From the NCBI GenBank assembly GCA_963733505.1, contig CAVTDW010000012.1:62001-126000 (forward strand): a stretch of 64,000 nucleotides of DNA, given 5' to 3'. This stretch comes from JALYXV01 sp963733505 (GTDB lineage: Bacteria; Actinomycetota; Acidimicrobiia; Acidimicrobiales; Palsa-688). The first letter of the stretch is position 1. Every line of letters starts with the position of its first letter. The notes under the pieces are model-generated. The model was not told the DNA's origin, searched no databases, and saw only the letters and a list, made by a program, of their open reading frames with translations. Positions 26,149 through 33,905 of the stretch are shown one piece after another. Both the position numbers and the translations under genes were made by a program.

Positions 26149-27339
26149 ATGGCGCCCCAGAAGCAACGCTGGCAGGCCCATTGGGCTCACCTCTACGACG
26201 AGGTTGTGACGACCGGTTTGTGCACGGGCTGCGCCGGTTGCGTCGTCGCCTGTCCCTATGACGTCTTGGGCTACGACGACAGCAATGGCGTCTACAAGCC
26301 GTTCCACCTCGAGCCCGAAGGCGGCCCAGGGGGCTGCGGTCACGGCGACCGGGGCTGCACCAGCTGCACCCGAGCCTGCCCCCGTTTTCGGGCATGGGAA
26401 CCGGAACTCGACACCTTCCTGTTCGGCCGCGAGCGCCTACCCGACGAAATGGACGGCGTCTCGAAGGACATCATCCTGGCCCGGGCGACCGACCAGGAGG
26501 TCCATCAGAAAGGCCAGGACGGTGGCTTGGTGTCGGCCATCCTCCTCTGGTGCCTCGACCACGGCTACATCGACGCCGCCTTGGTGTCCTACCTCGAAGG
26601 CGACGGAACCTCCTGGAAGGCAATACCGGGCGTGGCCCGGACACGGGAGGAGATCCTGGCCGCGGCGGGATCGCGCTACACCTACTCCGCCAACACGATG
26701 GCCTACGCCGAAGCGGTCGCCACCGGGGCGGAGAAGCTGGCCCTGGTCGGGATGAGTTGCCAGAGCTCGGTGCCGCCGGCCATGAAGGCGCGCAAGGCCG
26801 GCAAGCCCGCCCGCCGCTTCGCCCTCAACATCGGGCTGCTGTGCTCCAAGACCTTCGACGACGCCATCTTCGAGGAGCTGTTCGAGGCCAAGTACGGCCT
26901 GCGCAAGCAGGACATGGTGAAGATGAACATCAAGGGCGTGTTCCAGATCTGGATGCGCGACGGCAGCTACCACGAGGTCAACCTCAAGGAGTGCCACGCC
27001 TGGACTCGGGATGGCTGCAAGACCTGCCCCGACTTCGCAGCCGAGCATGCCGACATCTCGACCGGTGGGATCGGGGCGTTCAACGACTGGACCTTGACGA
27101 TCGTGCGGACCGACATCGGTCGGGAAATCATGATCAAGATGCTCGAGGACGGCACCATCGAAGGCCGCCCCGGTGACGACGATCCAGGAGCCATCGCCTT
27201 GCTGCGCAAGTTGTCGATTGTGTCGCGGCGACGCTGGCCCGAACAGGCGCTCCCGTTCCCCAAAGTCGGTGTGCCCCCGCCCAAACCCAAGGCCCCGAAG
27301 CCTGCGGAGGCCCCAGCGGCGACCTCCTCGGCGACCTAG
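26149..27339 (+). CDS. FrhB/FdhB-family coenzyme F420 oxidoreductase beta subunit
   Basis: Two ferredoxin-like [4Fe-4S] motifs at the N-terminus (CTGCAGCVVACP and CTSCTRACP) precede the FrhB domain with GQDGGLVSAILLWCLDHGYI, VGMSCQSSVPPAM and a further Cys cluster (ECHAWTRDGCKTCPDF). Members move electrons between F420H2 (or a flavin) and a partner. The ATG at 26149 gives MAPQKQRWQAHW; the frame is open 18 codons further back. The tail is Pro/Lys/Ala-rich. No hydrogenase or formate dehydrogenase partner is adjacent, so the partner is unknown. Confidence 0.85.
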   Translation: MAPQKQRWQAHWAHLYDEVVTTGLCTGCAGCVVACPYDVLGYDDSNGVYKPFHLEPEGGPGGCGHGDRGCTSCTRACPRFRAWEPELDTFLFGRERLPDEMDGVSKDIILARATDQEVHQKGQDGGLVSAILLWCLDHGYIDAALVSYLEGDGTSWKAIPGVARTREEILAAAGSRYTYSANTMAYAEAVATGAEKLALVGMSCQSSVPPAMKARKAGKPARRFALNIGLLCSKTFDDAIFEELFEAKYGLRKQDMVKMNIKGVFQIWMRDGSYHEVNLKECHAWTRDGCKTCPDFAAEHADISTGGIGAFNDWTLTIVRTDIGREIMIKMLEDGTIEGRPGDDDPGAIALLRKLSIVSRRRWPEQALPFPKVGVPPPKPKAPKPAEAPAATSSAT

Positions 27340-27350
27340 AACTCCAACCT

Positions 27351-27425
27351 CCGCGCGCTCAGGCAACCGTGGCGCGATAACGCGGCTATGCACCGATAAC
27401 GCGCGAAGATTGCCTGAGAGCGCGG
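27351..27425. repeat. Long imperfect inverted repeat with internal direct repeat
   Basis: The arms 27351-27366 and 27410-27425 match at 15 of 16 positions (CCGCGCGCTCAGGCAA against TTGCCTGAGAGCGCGG). The 43-base loop contains CGATAACGCG twice (27375-27384 and 27394-27403). It lies 12 bases past the FrhB-like stop and before the convergent UDG gene, so a terminator role is plausible. The internal repeat is not explained by that. Confidence 0.7.
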
Positions 27426-27537
27426 AAGAATGCACCAAAGCCTCGAAGAGCATGAGCGACCCGCAGGCCCCCGCCGGCCCACGCCGGCCCACGCCCGGCC
27501 CACGCCGCAGGCCCACCCCGCAGGCCCACGACCACCG

Positions 27538-28311
27538 CTATCCGCCCTGAGCCGAGTCCCGGCCCGGATCCCGGCCCAGCTCCCGGGCCCGGGTGAACAC
27601 GGCGTCGAGCATGGGTTCGGTCAACTTGCCGGTGAAGGTGTTCTGCTGGCTCGGGTGAAACGAGCACAGCAGCGTCAGCTCGCGATTCCCCGCGAGCACG
27701 CCCGTCTCCACCAGGTGCCCGAAGCGGGGCCGGCGGGTCACCCCCAACAACCGTGCCACGGCGTCGTAGGCGAACTGGCCCAGCACGACGATCACGCGGA
27801 GTTCGCCCAGCAGAAGCAGATCGATCTCCCGCCGCAGGTAGGGCGCGCACCGGTCCCGCTCCTCGACGGTCGGCTTGTTGGCCGGGGGTGCGCAACGAAC
27901 CGCGGCGCTGACATAGCACCCTGACAGCCGCAGGCCGTCGTCGGCCCGCACGCTCGTCGGCTGGTTGGCGTAGCCCGCCCGCCACAGGGCAGCGAAAAGC
28001 CAGTCGCCGGAGCGATCCCCCGTGAACACCCGCCCGGTGCGGTTGCCCCCGTGCGCGGCCGGCGCCAGCCCCGCGACCAACAGTCGGGCGGCCGGATCGC
28101 CGAACCCCGGGACCGGCCGTCCCCAGTACTCCTCGTCGGCGAACGAGGCCCGCTTCTCGATCGCCACCTGCTCTCGCCATGCGACCAGGCGTGGGCAGGC
28201 GGTGCACGACACCACCTCGCCCGTCACCGCTTCGAGCGAGTCCACGGCTTCGAGCGAGTCCACCGGATCGAGCGAGTCGTCACCGTCGGGGCGGACTTGC
28301 ATAGCCGACAC
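27538..28311 (-). CDS. Family 5 uracil-DNA glycosylase (UdgB type)
   Basis: 257 residues. Motif A is GLAPAAHGGNRTGRVFTGDR (Ala/His rather than the Asp of family 1), and the minor-groove motif is FHPSQQNTFTGKLTEPM; both are hallmarks of family 5. Fe-S cysteines are visible in SCTACPRL and VRCAPPANKPT. It removes uracil, and often hypoxanthine, from DNA. The N-terminus contains a repeated DSLEAV. The region after the stop (27472-27535) is a GGCCCACGCC-type tandem repeat. Confidence 0.9.
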   Translation of the reverse strand: MSAMQVRPDGDDSLDPVDSLEAVDSLEAVTGEVVSCTACPRLVAWREQVAIEKRASFADEEYWGRPVPGFGDPAARLLVAGLAPAAHGGNRTGRVFTGDRSGDWLFAALWRAGYANQPTSVRADDGLRLSGCYVSAAVRCAPPANKPTVEERDRCAPYLRREIDLLLLGELRVIVVLGQFAYDAVARLLGVTRRPRFGHLVETGVLAGNRELTLLCSFHPSQQNTFTGKLTEPMLDAVFTRARELGRDPGRDSAQGG

Positions 28312-28328
28312 GGTAGGTTGGCGGCGCT

Positions 28329-29159
28329 ATGGCGACACCAGCAACCACCGAGGACGCGGCGCCGACCAGACCCCGGCGCAAGGCCACGTCAGCCTCGACG
28401 CGCGATGCCGTCACGACCGCGGCCGCCTCCGCGGCGCAGGACGCACCGGGCCGGCCGACCCGCAAGCCCAAAGCCAAACCGGCGCCCGCCACCCTCATCT
28501 TCTTCGTTCGCCACGGCACGACCCCCACGACCGGCCAGGTCCTGCCGGGCCGCGCCCCGGGCCTACACCTCGCGGATTCCGGCAAAGCCGAGGCCGAAGC
28601 CGTCGCCGAGCGATTGACGAGCCTGACCACCCCTCCCGCCCCCTCGACCAACGGCAACAAATCCCACGGCGCACACGGCGCACTCACCGTGGCAGCCGTC
28701 TACGCCTCGCCCCTCGAGCGAGCCCGCGAGACCGCAGCGCCGATCGCCAAGCGCCTCAACCACAAGGTTGTCGTCGAAAAGGGTCTCATCGAGATGGACT
28801 TCGGCGAATGGACAGGGGCCGAACTGAAGGCGCTGCGCAAGTTGCCCGAGTGGGGCAACATCCAGCGCTACCCGAGCGGCTTCCAGTTCCCCGGCGGCGA
28901 GGCGTTCAGCGCCATGCGGGCCCGCATCGCGGCCACGGTCGCCATGCTCTGCCTCCGTCACCCCGGCGAGGCAATTGTCGCGGTGTCGCACGCCGACGTC
29001 ATCAAGGCCGCCGTGAGCGACGCCCTCGGCACTCACCTCGACCTGTTCCAGCGCATCGTCGTTTCCCCGTGCTCGGTCACCGCGATCAGCTACTCGCCCA
29101 CCGGCCCTGTCGTCCTGGCGGTCAACTCGACCGGCGGCCTCGGGGCACTGCGCCCCTGA
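28329..29159 (+). CDS. Histidine phosphatase family protein (Rv2135c / MSMEG_4193 type)
   Basis: An Ala/Thr/Lys-rich N-terminal extension (about 55 residues) precedes the phosphoglycerate-mutase fold: phospho-histidine motif FFVRHGTTPTTGQVLPGR, then YASPLERARETAAPIAKRL, EMDFGEWTGAEL and the second histidine in VAVSHADVIKAAV. It is the first of a three-gene set with DUF3090 and an SCO1664-family protein, matching Rv2135c-Rv2133c in M. tuberculosis. The natural substrate is unknown. Confidence 0.88.
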   Translation: MATPATTEDAAPTRPRRKATSASTRDAVTTAAASAAQDAPGRPTRKPKAKPAPATLIFFVRHGTTPTTGQVLPGRAPGLHLADSGKAEAEAVAERLTSLTTPPAPSTNGNKSHGAHGALTVAAVYASPLERARETAAPIAKRLNHKVVVEKGLIEMDFGEWTGAELKALRKLPEWGNIQRYPSGFQFPGGEAFSAMRARIAATVAMLCLRHPGEAIVAVSHADVIKAAVSDALGTHLDLFQRIVVSPCSVTAISYSPTGPVVLAVNSTGGLGALRP

Positions 29160-29183
29160 TGAGCCGATGATCAGCCCCGACCG

Positions 29184-29693
29184 ATGAGCAGCAGCTACGA
29201 CCTCCCGTCGGTCCAACACCTCACCGTCGGTGCGGTCGGCGAACCGGGCCACCGCACCTTCTATCTCCAGGCCCGCCAGGACGACCAGCTCGTCACCCTC
29301 AAGATCGAGAAACAACAAGTCAGGGTCCTGGCCGAGCGCCTCCTCGAACTCCTGCGCGACACCCTCGCCATCGCGCCCCCCGCTCCCGAGCTGGCCGAAC
29401 CGGTCCTGGCCGAATGGCCGATCGGTGCCCTGCGCATCCTCGACGACCGCGAGGGCGACCAGATCGTGCTCATGGCCGAAGAGATCGCCGAACTCGACGA
29501 GGAGGGTGAACCACTCACCACCGGCGCCCTGGCTCGCTTCGGCGCCAGCCGTACCCAGGTCGCCGCCCTGGCCCGTCGGGGTATGGAACTGGTCGAAGCC
29601 GGCCGGCCGCTCTGCCCGCTGTGCGGGTTCCCGTTGGACTCCGAAGGCCACTCATGCCCACGGACGAACGGCAACCGGTCGCCGACGCTCTGA
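29184..29693 (+). CDS. DUF3090 family protein
   Basis: 169 residues. DUF3090 features: GEPGHRTFYLQARQDDQLVT, VRVLAERLLELL and the acidic ILDDREGDQIVLMAEEI. It ends in a probable zinc ribbon (PLCPLCGFPLDSEGHSCPR). Function unknown. It overlaps the next gene by 40 bases and follows the histidine phosphatase by 24, so the three are probably one operon. Confidence 0.88.
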   Translation: MSSSYDLPSVQHLTVGAVGEPGHRTFYLQARQDDQLVTLKIEKQQVRVLAERLLELLRDTLAIAPPAPELAEPVLAEWPIGALRILDDREGDQIVLMAEEIAELDEEGEPLTTGALARFGASRTQVAALARRGMELVEAGRPLCPLCGFPLDSEGHSCPRTNGNRSPTL

Positions 29694-30373
29694 CGGTCCT
29701 CGCCGAGGGCGAGATCGAGATCCAGGGGCGGATGCCGTGGAGCTCGAACGCCACGTTCCTCGTCTCGGTGACCCTCGACGGCGCCCGGCTGATGGCCATC
29801 TACAAGCCCCACCGGGGCGAACGCCAGCTCTGGGATTTCCCCGACGGGCTGTACCGGCGCGAAGTCGCGGCCTACCGCCTGGCCACCGAAGTCGGCTGGC
29901 CGCTCATCCCCGAAACGATCGTGCGGACCAGCGCGCCCTTCGGCGAGGGCTCCCTGCAACGCTTCGTCGAGGCGGACTTCGACCAGCACTATTTCACCCT
30001 CCTCGAGGAGCCCCGACACCACGCCGCCCTGCAAGCGATGTCGGTCTTCGACATCGTGGCCAACAACGCCGACCGCAAAGGCGGCCACTGCCTGCTCGAC
30101 AAGGAGGAACGGATCTGGGGCATCGACCACGGCCTGTGCTTCAACGTGGCGCCCAAGCTGCGCACCGTGATCTGGGACTTCGCGGGCGAGCCCATCCCCG
30201 ACCCGCTGCTGGCCGACCTCCGCCGCCTCACCCTCGAACCCCCGACGTCGCTCGACTCGCTCCTGCACCCGTCCGAAGCCGAGGCGATGCTGCACCGGGC
30301 CGAACAGCTGACGGCGTCGGGTGTGTTTCCCGATCCCGGCGAGGGCCGCCCCTACCCCTGGCCCCTGCTCTGA
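29654..30373 (+). CDS. SCO1664-family protein (PI3/4-kinase-like fold)
   Basis: 239 residues from the ATG at 29654. Kinase-like elements: LMAIYKPHRGERQLWDF (ATP-lysine region), REVAAYRLATEVGWPLIPET, FDIVANNADRKGGHCLLD (catalytic-loop-like) and IWGIDHGLCFNVAPKLR (DxG-like). Such proteins co-occur with DUF3090 and the histidine phosphatase next to mshC in many actinobacteria; here mshC is absent. The last 22 bases overlap the convergent oxidase gene. Confidence 0.85.
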   Translation: MPTDERQPVADALTVLAEGEIEIQGRMPWSSNATFLVSVTLDGARLMAIYKPHRGERQLWDFPDGLYRREVAAYRLATEVGWPLIPETIVRTSAPFGEGSLQRFVEADFDQHYFTLLEEPRHHAALQAMSVFDIVANNADRKGGHCLLDKEERIWGIDHGLCFNVAPKLRTVIWDFAGEPIPDPLLADLRRLTLEPPTSLDSLLHPSEAEAMLHRAEQLTASGVFPDPGEGRPYPWPLL

Positions 30374-31398
30374 GCGAATCGCCGGGTCGGGTCGAGCCGG
30401 TCACGCACCGCCTGCCACTCGTCCCAGCGGGGATACAGCGCCCGCAGGGCGTCGGGCCCGAGTCCGTGGGCGCTGCCCCACTCCGGCCGCCCGGCCAGGC
30501 CGGCCACCCCGGCGATGTACACCGACGGCTGCCCGTATGCCGGTGACAGCGCGATGTCGTCGCCGGCGCTCACCGAAACCTCGATGGGAAAAAGGGGAGC
30601 GACGCGGCTGCCGGCGCTCAGTTCCCTCGCCCGCTGCAGCGCCGGGCCCGACGCCGGGCGCGCGAAGGCATAGGCAACCTTCGCAGGCCAGATCCGCCGG
30701 CGGTTGAACCACCGGTAGCCCCGGTCGACCGCTCCACCGTCGGCCGGCTCGTCGGTCCGGTCGGCAGTCACGACCCGTGCCCGGTCCCGGCCCGGCAGCC
30801 ACGACATCTCGAAATACTCGTGACCGTCGGCGTAGGCGTCGAACGCGGCCAGGGCCTCGTCGAGACCGAGCGACGTCACCTCGGATCGCAGGTTGAAACC
30901 GCGCTGGCATCGCAGCGTGATCGTCGAGATCACCCCGAGCGCCCCCAAGCCGACGCGGGCCGCATCGAAGATCTCCGGTTCCTCCTCGGCGGAACAGTTG
31001 ACGATGGCGCCACTCGGCGTCACCAGCCGCATCGCCGTGACCTCTGTTGCCAGGCTCCCGTGGGTCGCGCTACTGCCATGTGCGCCCAGCGAGACCGCGG
31101 CACCGAGCGTCTGACCCGGGCGGCGGCCGCCATTTTCCATCGAAAGCCCCCACGAGCCGAGGGCGATCCCAAGTTCGCGCAGCGAGATCCCCGCCTCGAC
31201 GGTGGCGGTTCCCCGCTCGCGGTCGACGCGCTGGACCCGGCGGTACGCCGCCAGGTCGACCAGGATCTCCTCACCGCGCAGCAGCCGGGATCGCCGGGCC
31301 CGGCCGACGGTGCGGACGGGGCGGCCCGCCGCGGCCGCCTGGCTGACGATCGCAACCAGTTCGGCCTCCGTGCGCGGCTGCTCGATTACGACGGGCAC
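30352..31398 (-). CDS. FAD-linked sugar-1,4-lactone oxidase-type protein, short form
   Basis: 348 residues of the VAO/PCMH family. The FAD-binding half is intact (VRTVGRARRSRLL, VEAGISLRELGIAL, NGGRRPGQTLGAAVSLGAHG, VGLGALGVISTITL). The C-terminal ALO-type domain is shortened: it jumps from WPAKVAYAFARP to FPIEVSVSAGDDIALSPAYG and ends RPEWGSAHGLGPDALRALYP, where family members of about 420-440 residues have HWGK. The PP-loop-linked histidine or cysteine for covalent FAD is not obvious. The substrate is unknown. Confidence 0.8.
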   Translation of the reverse strand: MPVVIEQPRTEAELVAIVSQAAAAGRPVRTVGRARRSRLLRGEEILVDLAAYRRVQRVDRERGTATVEAGISLRELGIALGSWGLSMENGGRRPGQTLGAAVSLGAHGSSATHGSLATEVTAMRLVTPSGAIVNCSAEEEPEIFDAARVGLGALGVISTITLRCQRGFNLRSEVTSLGLDEALAAFDAYADGHEYFEMSWLPGRDRARVVTADRTDEPADGGAVDRGYRWFNRRRIWPAKVAYAFARPASGPALQRARELSAGSRVAPLFPIEVSVSAGDDIALSPAYGQPSVYIAGVAGLAGRPEWGSAHGLGPDALRALYPRWDEWQAVRDRLDPTRRFAQSRGQG

Positions 31399-31408
31399 GC
31401 GGGCGCCC

Positions 31409-32389
31409 TCAGGTGCGGGCCTTGAGGGCCTCGATGAGTTTGGGCAGCACCTTCTGCACGTCGCCCACGATGCCGAGGTCGGCGATGGCGAAGATCGGCG
31501 CCTCGGCGTCTTTGTTGATCGCCACGATGTTCTTGGACCCCTTCATCCCGACCATGTGCTGGGTCGCTCCGGAGATACCCGCGGCAATGTAGACGGTCGG
31601 CTTGACGGTCTTTCCGGTCTGCCCGACCTGGTAGGAGTAGGGCACCCAACCGGCGTCGACGATGGCCCGGGAGGCGCCGGGGGCGCCGTGCAGGAGCTTG
31701 GCCAGTTCCTCGATCAGCTGGTAACGACCGGCCTCGCCCAGCCCCCGCCCTCCCGACACGACGACGGCGGCCTCGTCGAGCTTCGGGCCGGTGCGCTCCT
31801 CGACGTGGCGAGCGGTGACGGTGGCGGCGTTGGTGGCACCGGTGTCGGGGATGTCGAGGGCCACGACGTCGGGGGCGGCGCCACCGGTGTCGACCGCTTC
31901 CTCGGCCGCGAACGACTTGGCCCGCACCACGAAAATGGCCGGTGCCGCGCCGGTGAAGCGGGCCTTCAGCACCTCGGAGCCGCCGAAGATGGCGTGCTCG
32001 GACACGAGCGTGCCGTCGTCGCTCGTGATGCCGACCACGTTGGTGAGCACCGACCGGTCGAGCCGCACGGACAGGCGGCCCGCGATGTCACGGCCGTCGT
32101 AGGTCGTCGGGATCAAGATGGCGTCGGGGGGGCCGTCCTGCTCGACCAGGGCCGCGATCGCGGCCGCGACCGGGACCCCCGGCAGCGCCGCGCCCAGATC
32201 GCCGAGGGAGTACACCTTGGTCGCGCCATAGGCGCCGAGTTGGGTCGCCACGCTCTCGGCGTCATCCCCCCACGTGACGGCCTCGACGGTCCCGGCCAGC
32301 TGGCGGGCCTTGGTCAGCAGCTCCAGGCTGACGGGAAGCGCCTTGCCCGCGAATGCTTCTGCCACGACCAAGATGCGGTCGGTTGCCAT
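31409..32389 (-). CDS. etfA: Electron transfer flavoprotein alpha subunit
   Basis: FAD-carrying subunit of ETF, which collects electrons from acyl-CoA dehydrogenases. 326 residues. The FAD domain has VVVSGGRGLGEAGRYQLIEE, SRAIVDAGWVPYSYQVGQTG, YIAAGISGATQHMVGMKGSK and INKDAEAPIFAIADLGIVGD, with PKLIEAL at the end. It is downstream of etfB by 14 bases. Confidence 0.97.
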   Translation of the reverse strand: MATDRILVVAEAFAGKALPVSLELLTKARQLAGTVEAVTWGDDAESVATQLGAYGATKVYSLGDLGAALPGVPVAAAIAALVEQDGPPDAILIPTTYDGRDIAGRLSVRLDRSVLTNVVGITSDDGTLVSEHAIFGGSEVLKARFTGAAPAIFVVRAKSFAAEEAVDTGGAAPDVVALDIPDTGATNAATVTARHVEERTGPKLDEAAVVVSGGRGLGEAGRYQLIEELAKLLHGAPGASRAIVDAGWVPYSYQVGQTGKTVKPTVYIAAGISGATQHMVGMKGSKNIVAINKDAEAPIFAIADLGIVGDVQKVLPKLIEALKART

Positions 32390-32403
32390 GTTTGCCGGCC
32401 TCC

Positions 32404-33183
32404 TCAGATGACCTTGAGCTGTTCGAGGAACGCCACGATGCGCTCGTGGCCGTCACCCTCGTCGACGACGATCTCGCCCGCTTGGCGAGCTTCCGCCGGT
32501 TCGACCGAGACGATTTCTTGGCCGGCGCCGTGCCACCCGACGTCATCGCTCGACAGATCGAGGTCCGCCACCTTGAGTTGGTCGATGGGTCGGTTCTTGG
32601 CGGCCATGATGCCCTTGAACGACGGGTAGCGGGGCTCTACCACGCCGGCGGTGACGGTGACCAACGCCGGCAGTGGGCAATCGACTTCGTCGTAACCGGC
32701 CTCGGTTTGGCGGTCGACCAGCACCTTGTCGCCCTCGACGCGAACTCGCTTGGCGAAGGTGATCGAGGGCAGGCCAAGCAGCTCGGCCACCTGGACGGGG
32801 AGCGTGCCGGTGTAGCCGTCGGTCGATTCGGTGGCCGCCAGGATCAGGTCCGGCTGCACCCGCTGGAGCGCCTTGGCCAGGACCTTCGCGGTCCCGAGCG
32901 CGTCGGAGCCCTGCAGGCTCTCGTCGCTGACGAGGATCGCCTTGTCGGCGCCCATGGCCAAGGCCGTGCGCAAGCCGCTGACCTCCCCGTGCGGCGCCAT
33001 CGAGACCAGCGTGACTTCACCGCCGCCGGCCTGCTGCACGAGTTGGAGCGCCATTTCCACGCCGAACTCGTCGGACGGATCAAGCATCAGCTTGCCGGAG
33101 CGTTCCAGGGTGTGAGTCGTGGGATCCAGCTTCCCGGGACTGGCCGTGTCGGGCACCTGCTTGACGCACACTGCAATCTTCAT
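32404..33183 (-). CDS. etfB: Electron transfer flavoprotein beta subunit
   Basis: AMP-binding subunit of ETF, 259 residues, starting at the ATG at 33183 (MKIAVCVKQVPDT). Family features: LVSMAPHGEVSGLRTALAMG, DLILAATESTDGYTGTLPVQ and the signature VEPRYPSFKGIMAAKNRPID. It is the first gene of etfBA, with a palindromic region upstream. Confidence 0.97.
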   Translation of the reverse strand: MKIAVCVKQVPDTASPGKLDPTTHTLERSGKLMLDPSDEFGVEMALQLVQQAGGGEVTLVSMAPHGEVSGLRTALAMGADKAILVSDESLQGSDALGTAKVLAKALQRVQPDLILAATESTDGYTGTLPVQVAELLGLPSITFAKRVRVEGDKVLVDRQTEAGYDEVDCPLPALVTVTAGVVEPRYPSFKGIMAAKNRPIDQLKVADLDLSSDDVGWHGAGQEIVSVEPAEARQAGEIVVDEGDGHERIVAFLEQLKVI

Positions 33184-33214
33184 CGTTCGCTCGTCCTCCA
33201 GTGTGGTCGCTATC

Positions 33215-33240
33215 TTACCACTCAGTAACTTACGGGGTAA
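33215..33240. promoter_or_regulatory. Tandem TTAC..GTAA palindromes upstream of etfB
   Basis: TTACCACTCAGTAA (33215-33228) and TTACGGGGTAA (33230-33240) are adjacent inverted repeats, and the junction GTAACTTAC (33225-33233) is itself palindromic. They lie 32-57 bases upstream of the etfB ATG, in the divergent region shared with the RsbW-like gene. The shape fits a TetR/FadR-type operator controlling fatty-acid genes; the regulator is not identified. Confidence 0.5.
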
Positions 33241-33309
33241 CTTGCGGACGCCGGTCAGGTCGGGAGTGGGGCAGTCGGCGGCGAAAAGGTGAGTGGTAGG
33301 TTGCCACGG

Positions 33310-33717
33310 GTGACGGCGCCCGACGAGGTACGGCTTGCGGTTCCCGCCATGCCGGAGTTCCTCCGGCTGGTCCGGGTGACGGCCGCGGGGCTTGGAAGCC
33401 GGCTCGGGTTCAGTTACGACCAGGTCGAGGACCTTCGCCTGGCGATCGACGAGATGTGTTTCGGCCTGACCGGGGCCAGCGGGCGGCCCGGCACGGTGCA
33501 TGTTCGTTTCCTGGTCGGTGGCGACGTGCTCGAGGTGGCGGCCGAGGGGTTCTTCGACGATTCGCTGGAAACACCCCCCGAGTCCGAGTGGTCCAAGGTG
33601 ATCTTGGCCGCGCTGGTCGACGACCACGAGCTGGCCTCGGGCCCCAACGGGCCGCGGTATCGACTGGTGAAGCGCCGCATCCCGGAACAGCCGGACCTTC
33701 CGGAAGCCACGGCATGA
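33310..33717 (+). CDS. RsbW-like anti-sigma factor with a degenerate kinase fold
   Basis: About 135 residues (GTG at 33310; an alternative GTG at 33289). Resembles the HATPase_c_2 anti-sigma fold: VPAMPEFLRLVRVTAAGLGS and the N-box-like helix QVEDLRLAIDEMCFGLTG. The glutamate is kept, but the usual N-box asparagine and the D-x-G-x-G loop are missing (the C-terminal half reads FFDDSLETPPESEWSKVI). It probably binds the downstream sigma factor, perhaps without ATP-dependent kinase activity. The stop overlaps the next ATG as ATGA. Confidence 0.7.
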   Translation: MTAPDEVRLAVPAMPEFLRLVRVTAAGLGSRLGFSYDQVEDLRLAIDEMCFGLTGASGRPGTVHVRFLVGGDVLEVAAEGFFDDSLETPPESEWSKVILAALVDDHELASGPNGPRYRLVKRRIPEQPDLPEATA

Positions 33718-33905
33718 CGCGCTGGGCGCCGGACAGGGCTTGGACAGTCGCGGTCGCAGGGGCGGTTGCGGCTTCGGGCGCGGGTGCGGCTTCGGACGCG
33801 GCGGGCGCTTCGGGCGCGGCGGGCGCTTCAGGCGCGGGTGCGGCTTCGGGCGCGGCTTTGTCGGCTGGTGCGGTCTCCGAGACTGGCGCGGGGGCGGGCT
33901 CGTGA
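33714..33905 (+). CDS. 63-residue Ala/Gly/Ser low-complexity mini-protein between anti-sigma and sigma genes
   Basis: The ATG overlaps the RsbW-like stop (ATGA), and the TGA overlaps the sigma GTG (GTGA), so this frame is exactly bracketed by coupling signals. It begins MTRWAPDRAWTVAVAGAVAA, then runs of Ala, Gly and Ser with an occasional Asp or Glu. The DNA is a tandem GC-rich repeat (GCGGCTTCGGGCG units). Alternatives: it may be an N-terminal leader of the sigma gene in another frame, or a shifted tail of the anti-sigma factor. Expression is not proven. Confidence 0.45.
   Translation: MTRWAPDRAWTVAVAGAVAASGAGAASDAAGASGAAGASGAGAASGAALSAGAVSETGAGAGS

Noticed and set aside
33740..33901. Cys/Arg/Gly-rich N-terminal extension of the sigma factor (GCGFGRG repeats)
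   Set aside because: It relies on a TTG start and reads the repeat DNA in a less likely frame; the GTG at 33902 has a GTGA overlap with the preceding frame.
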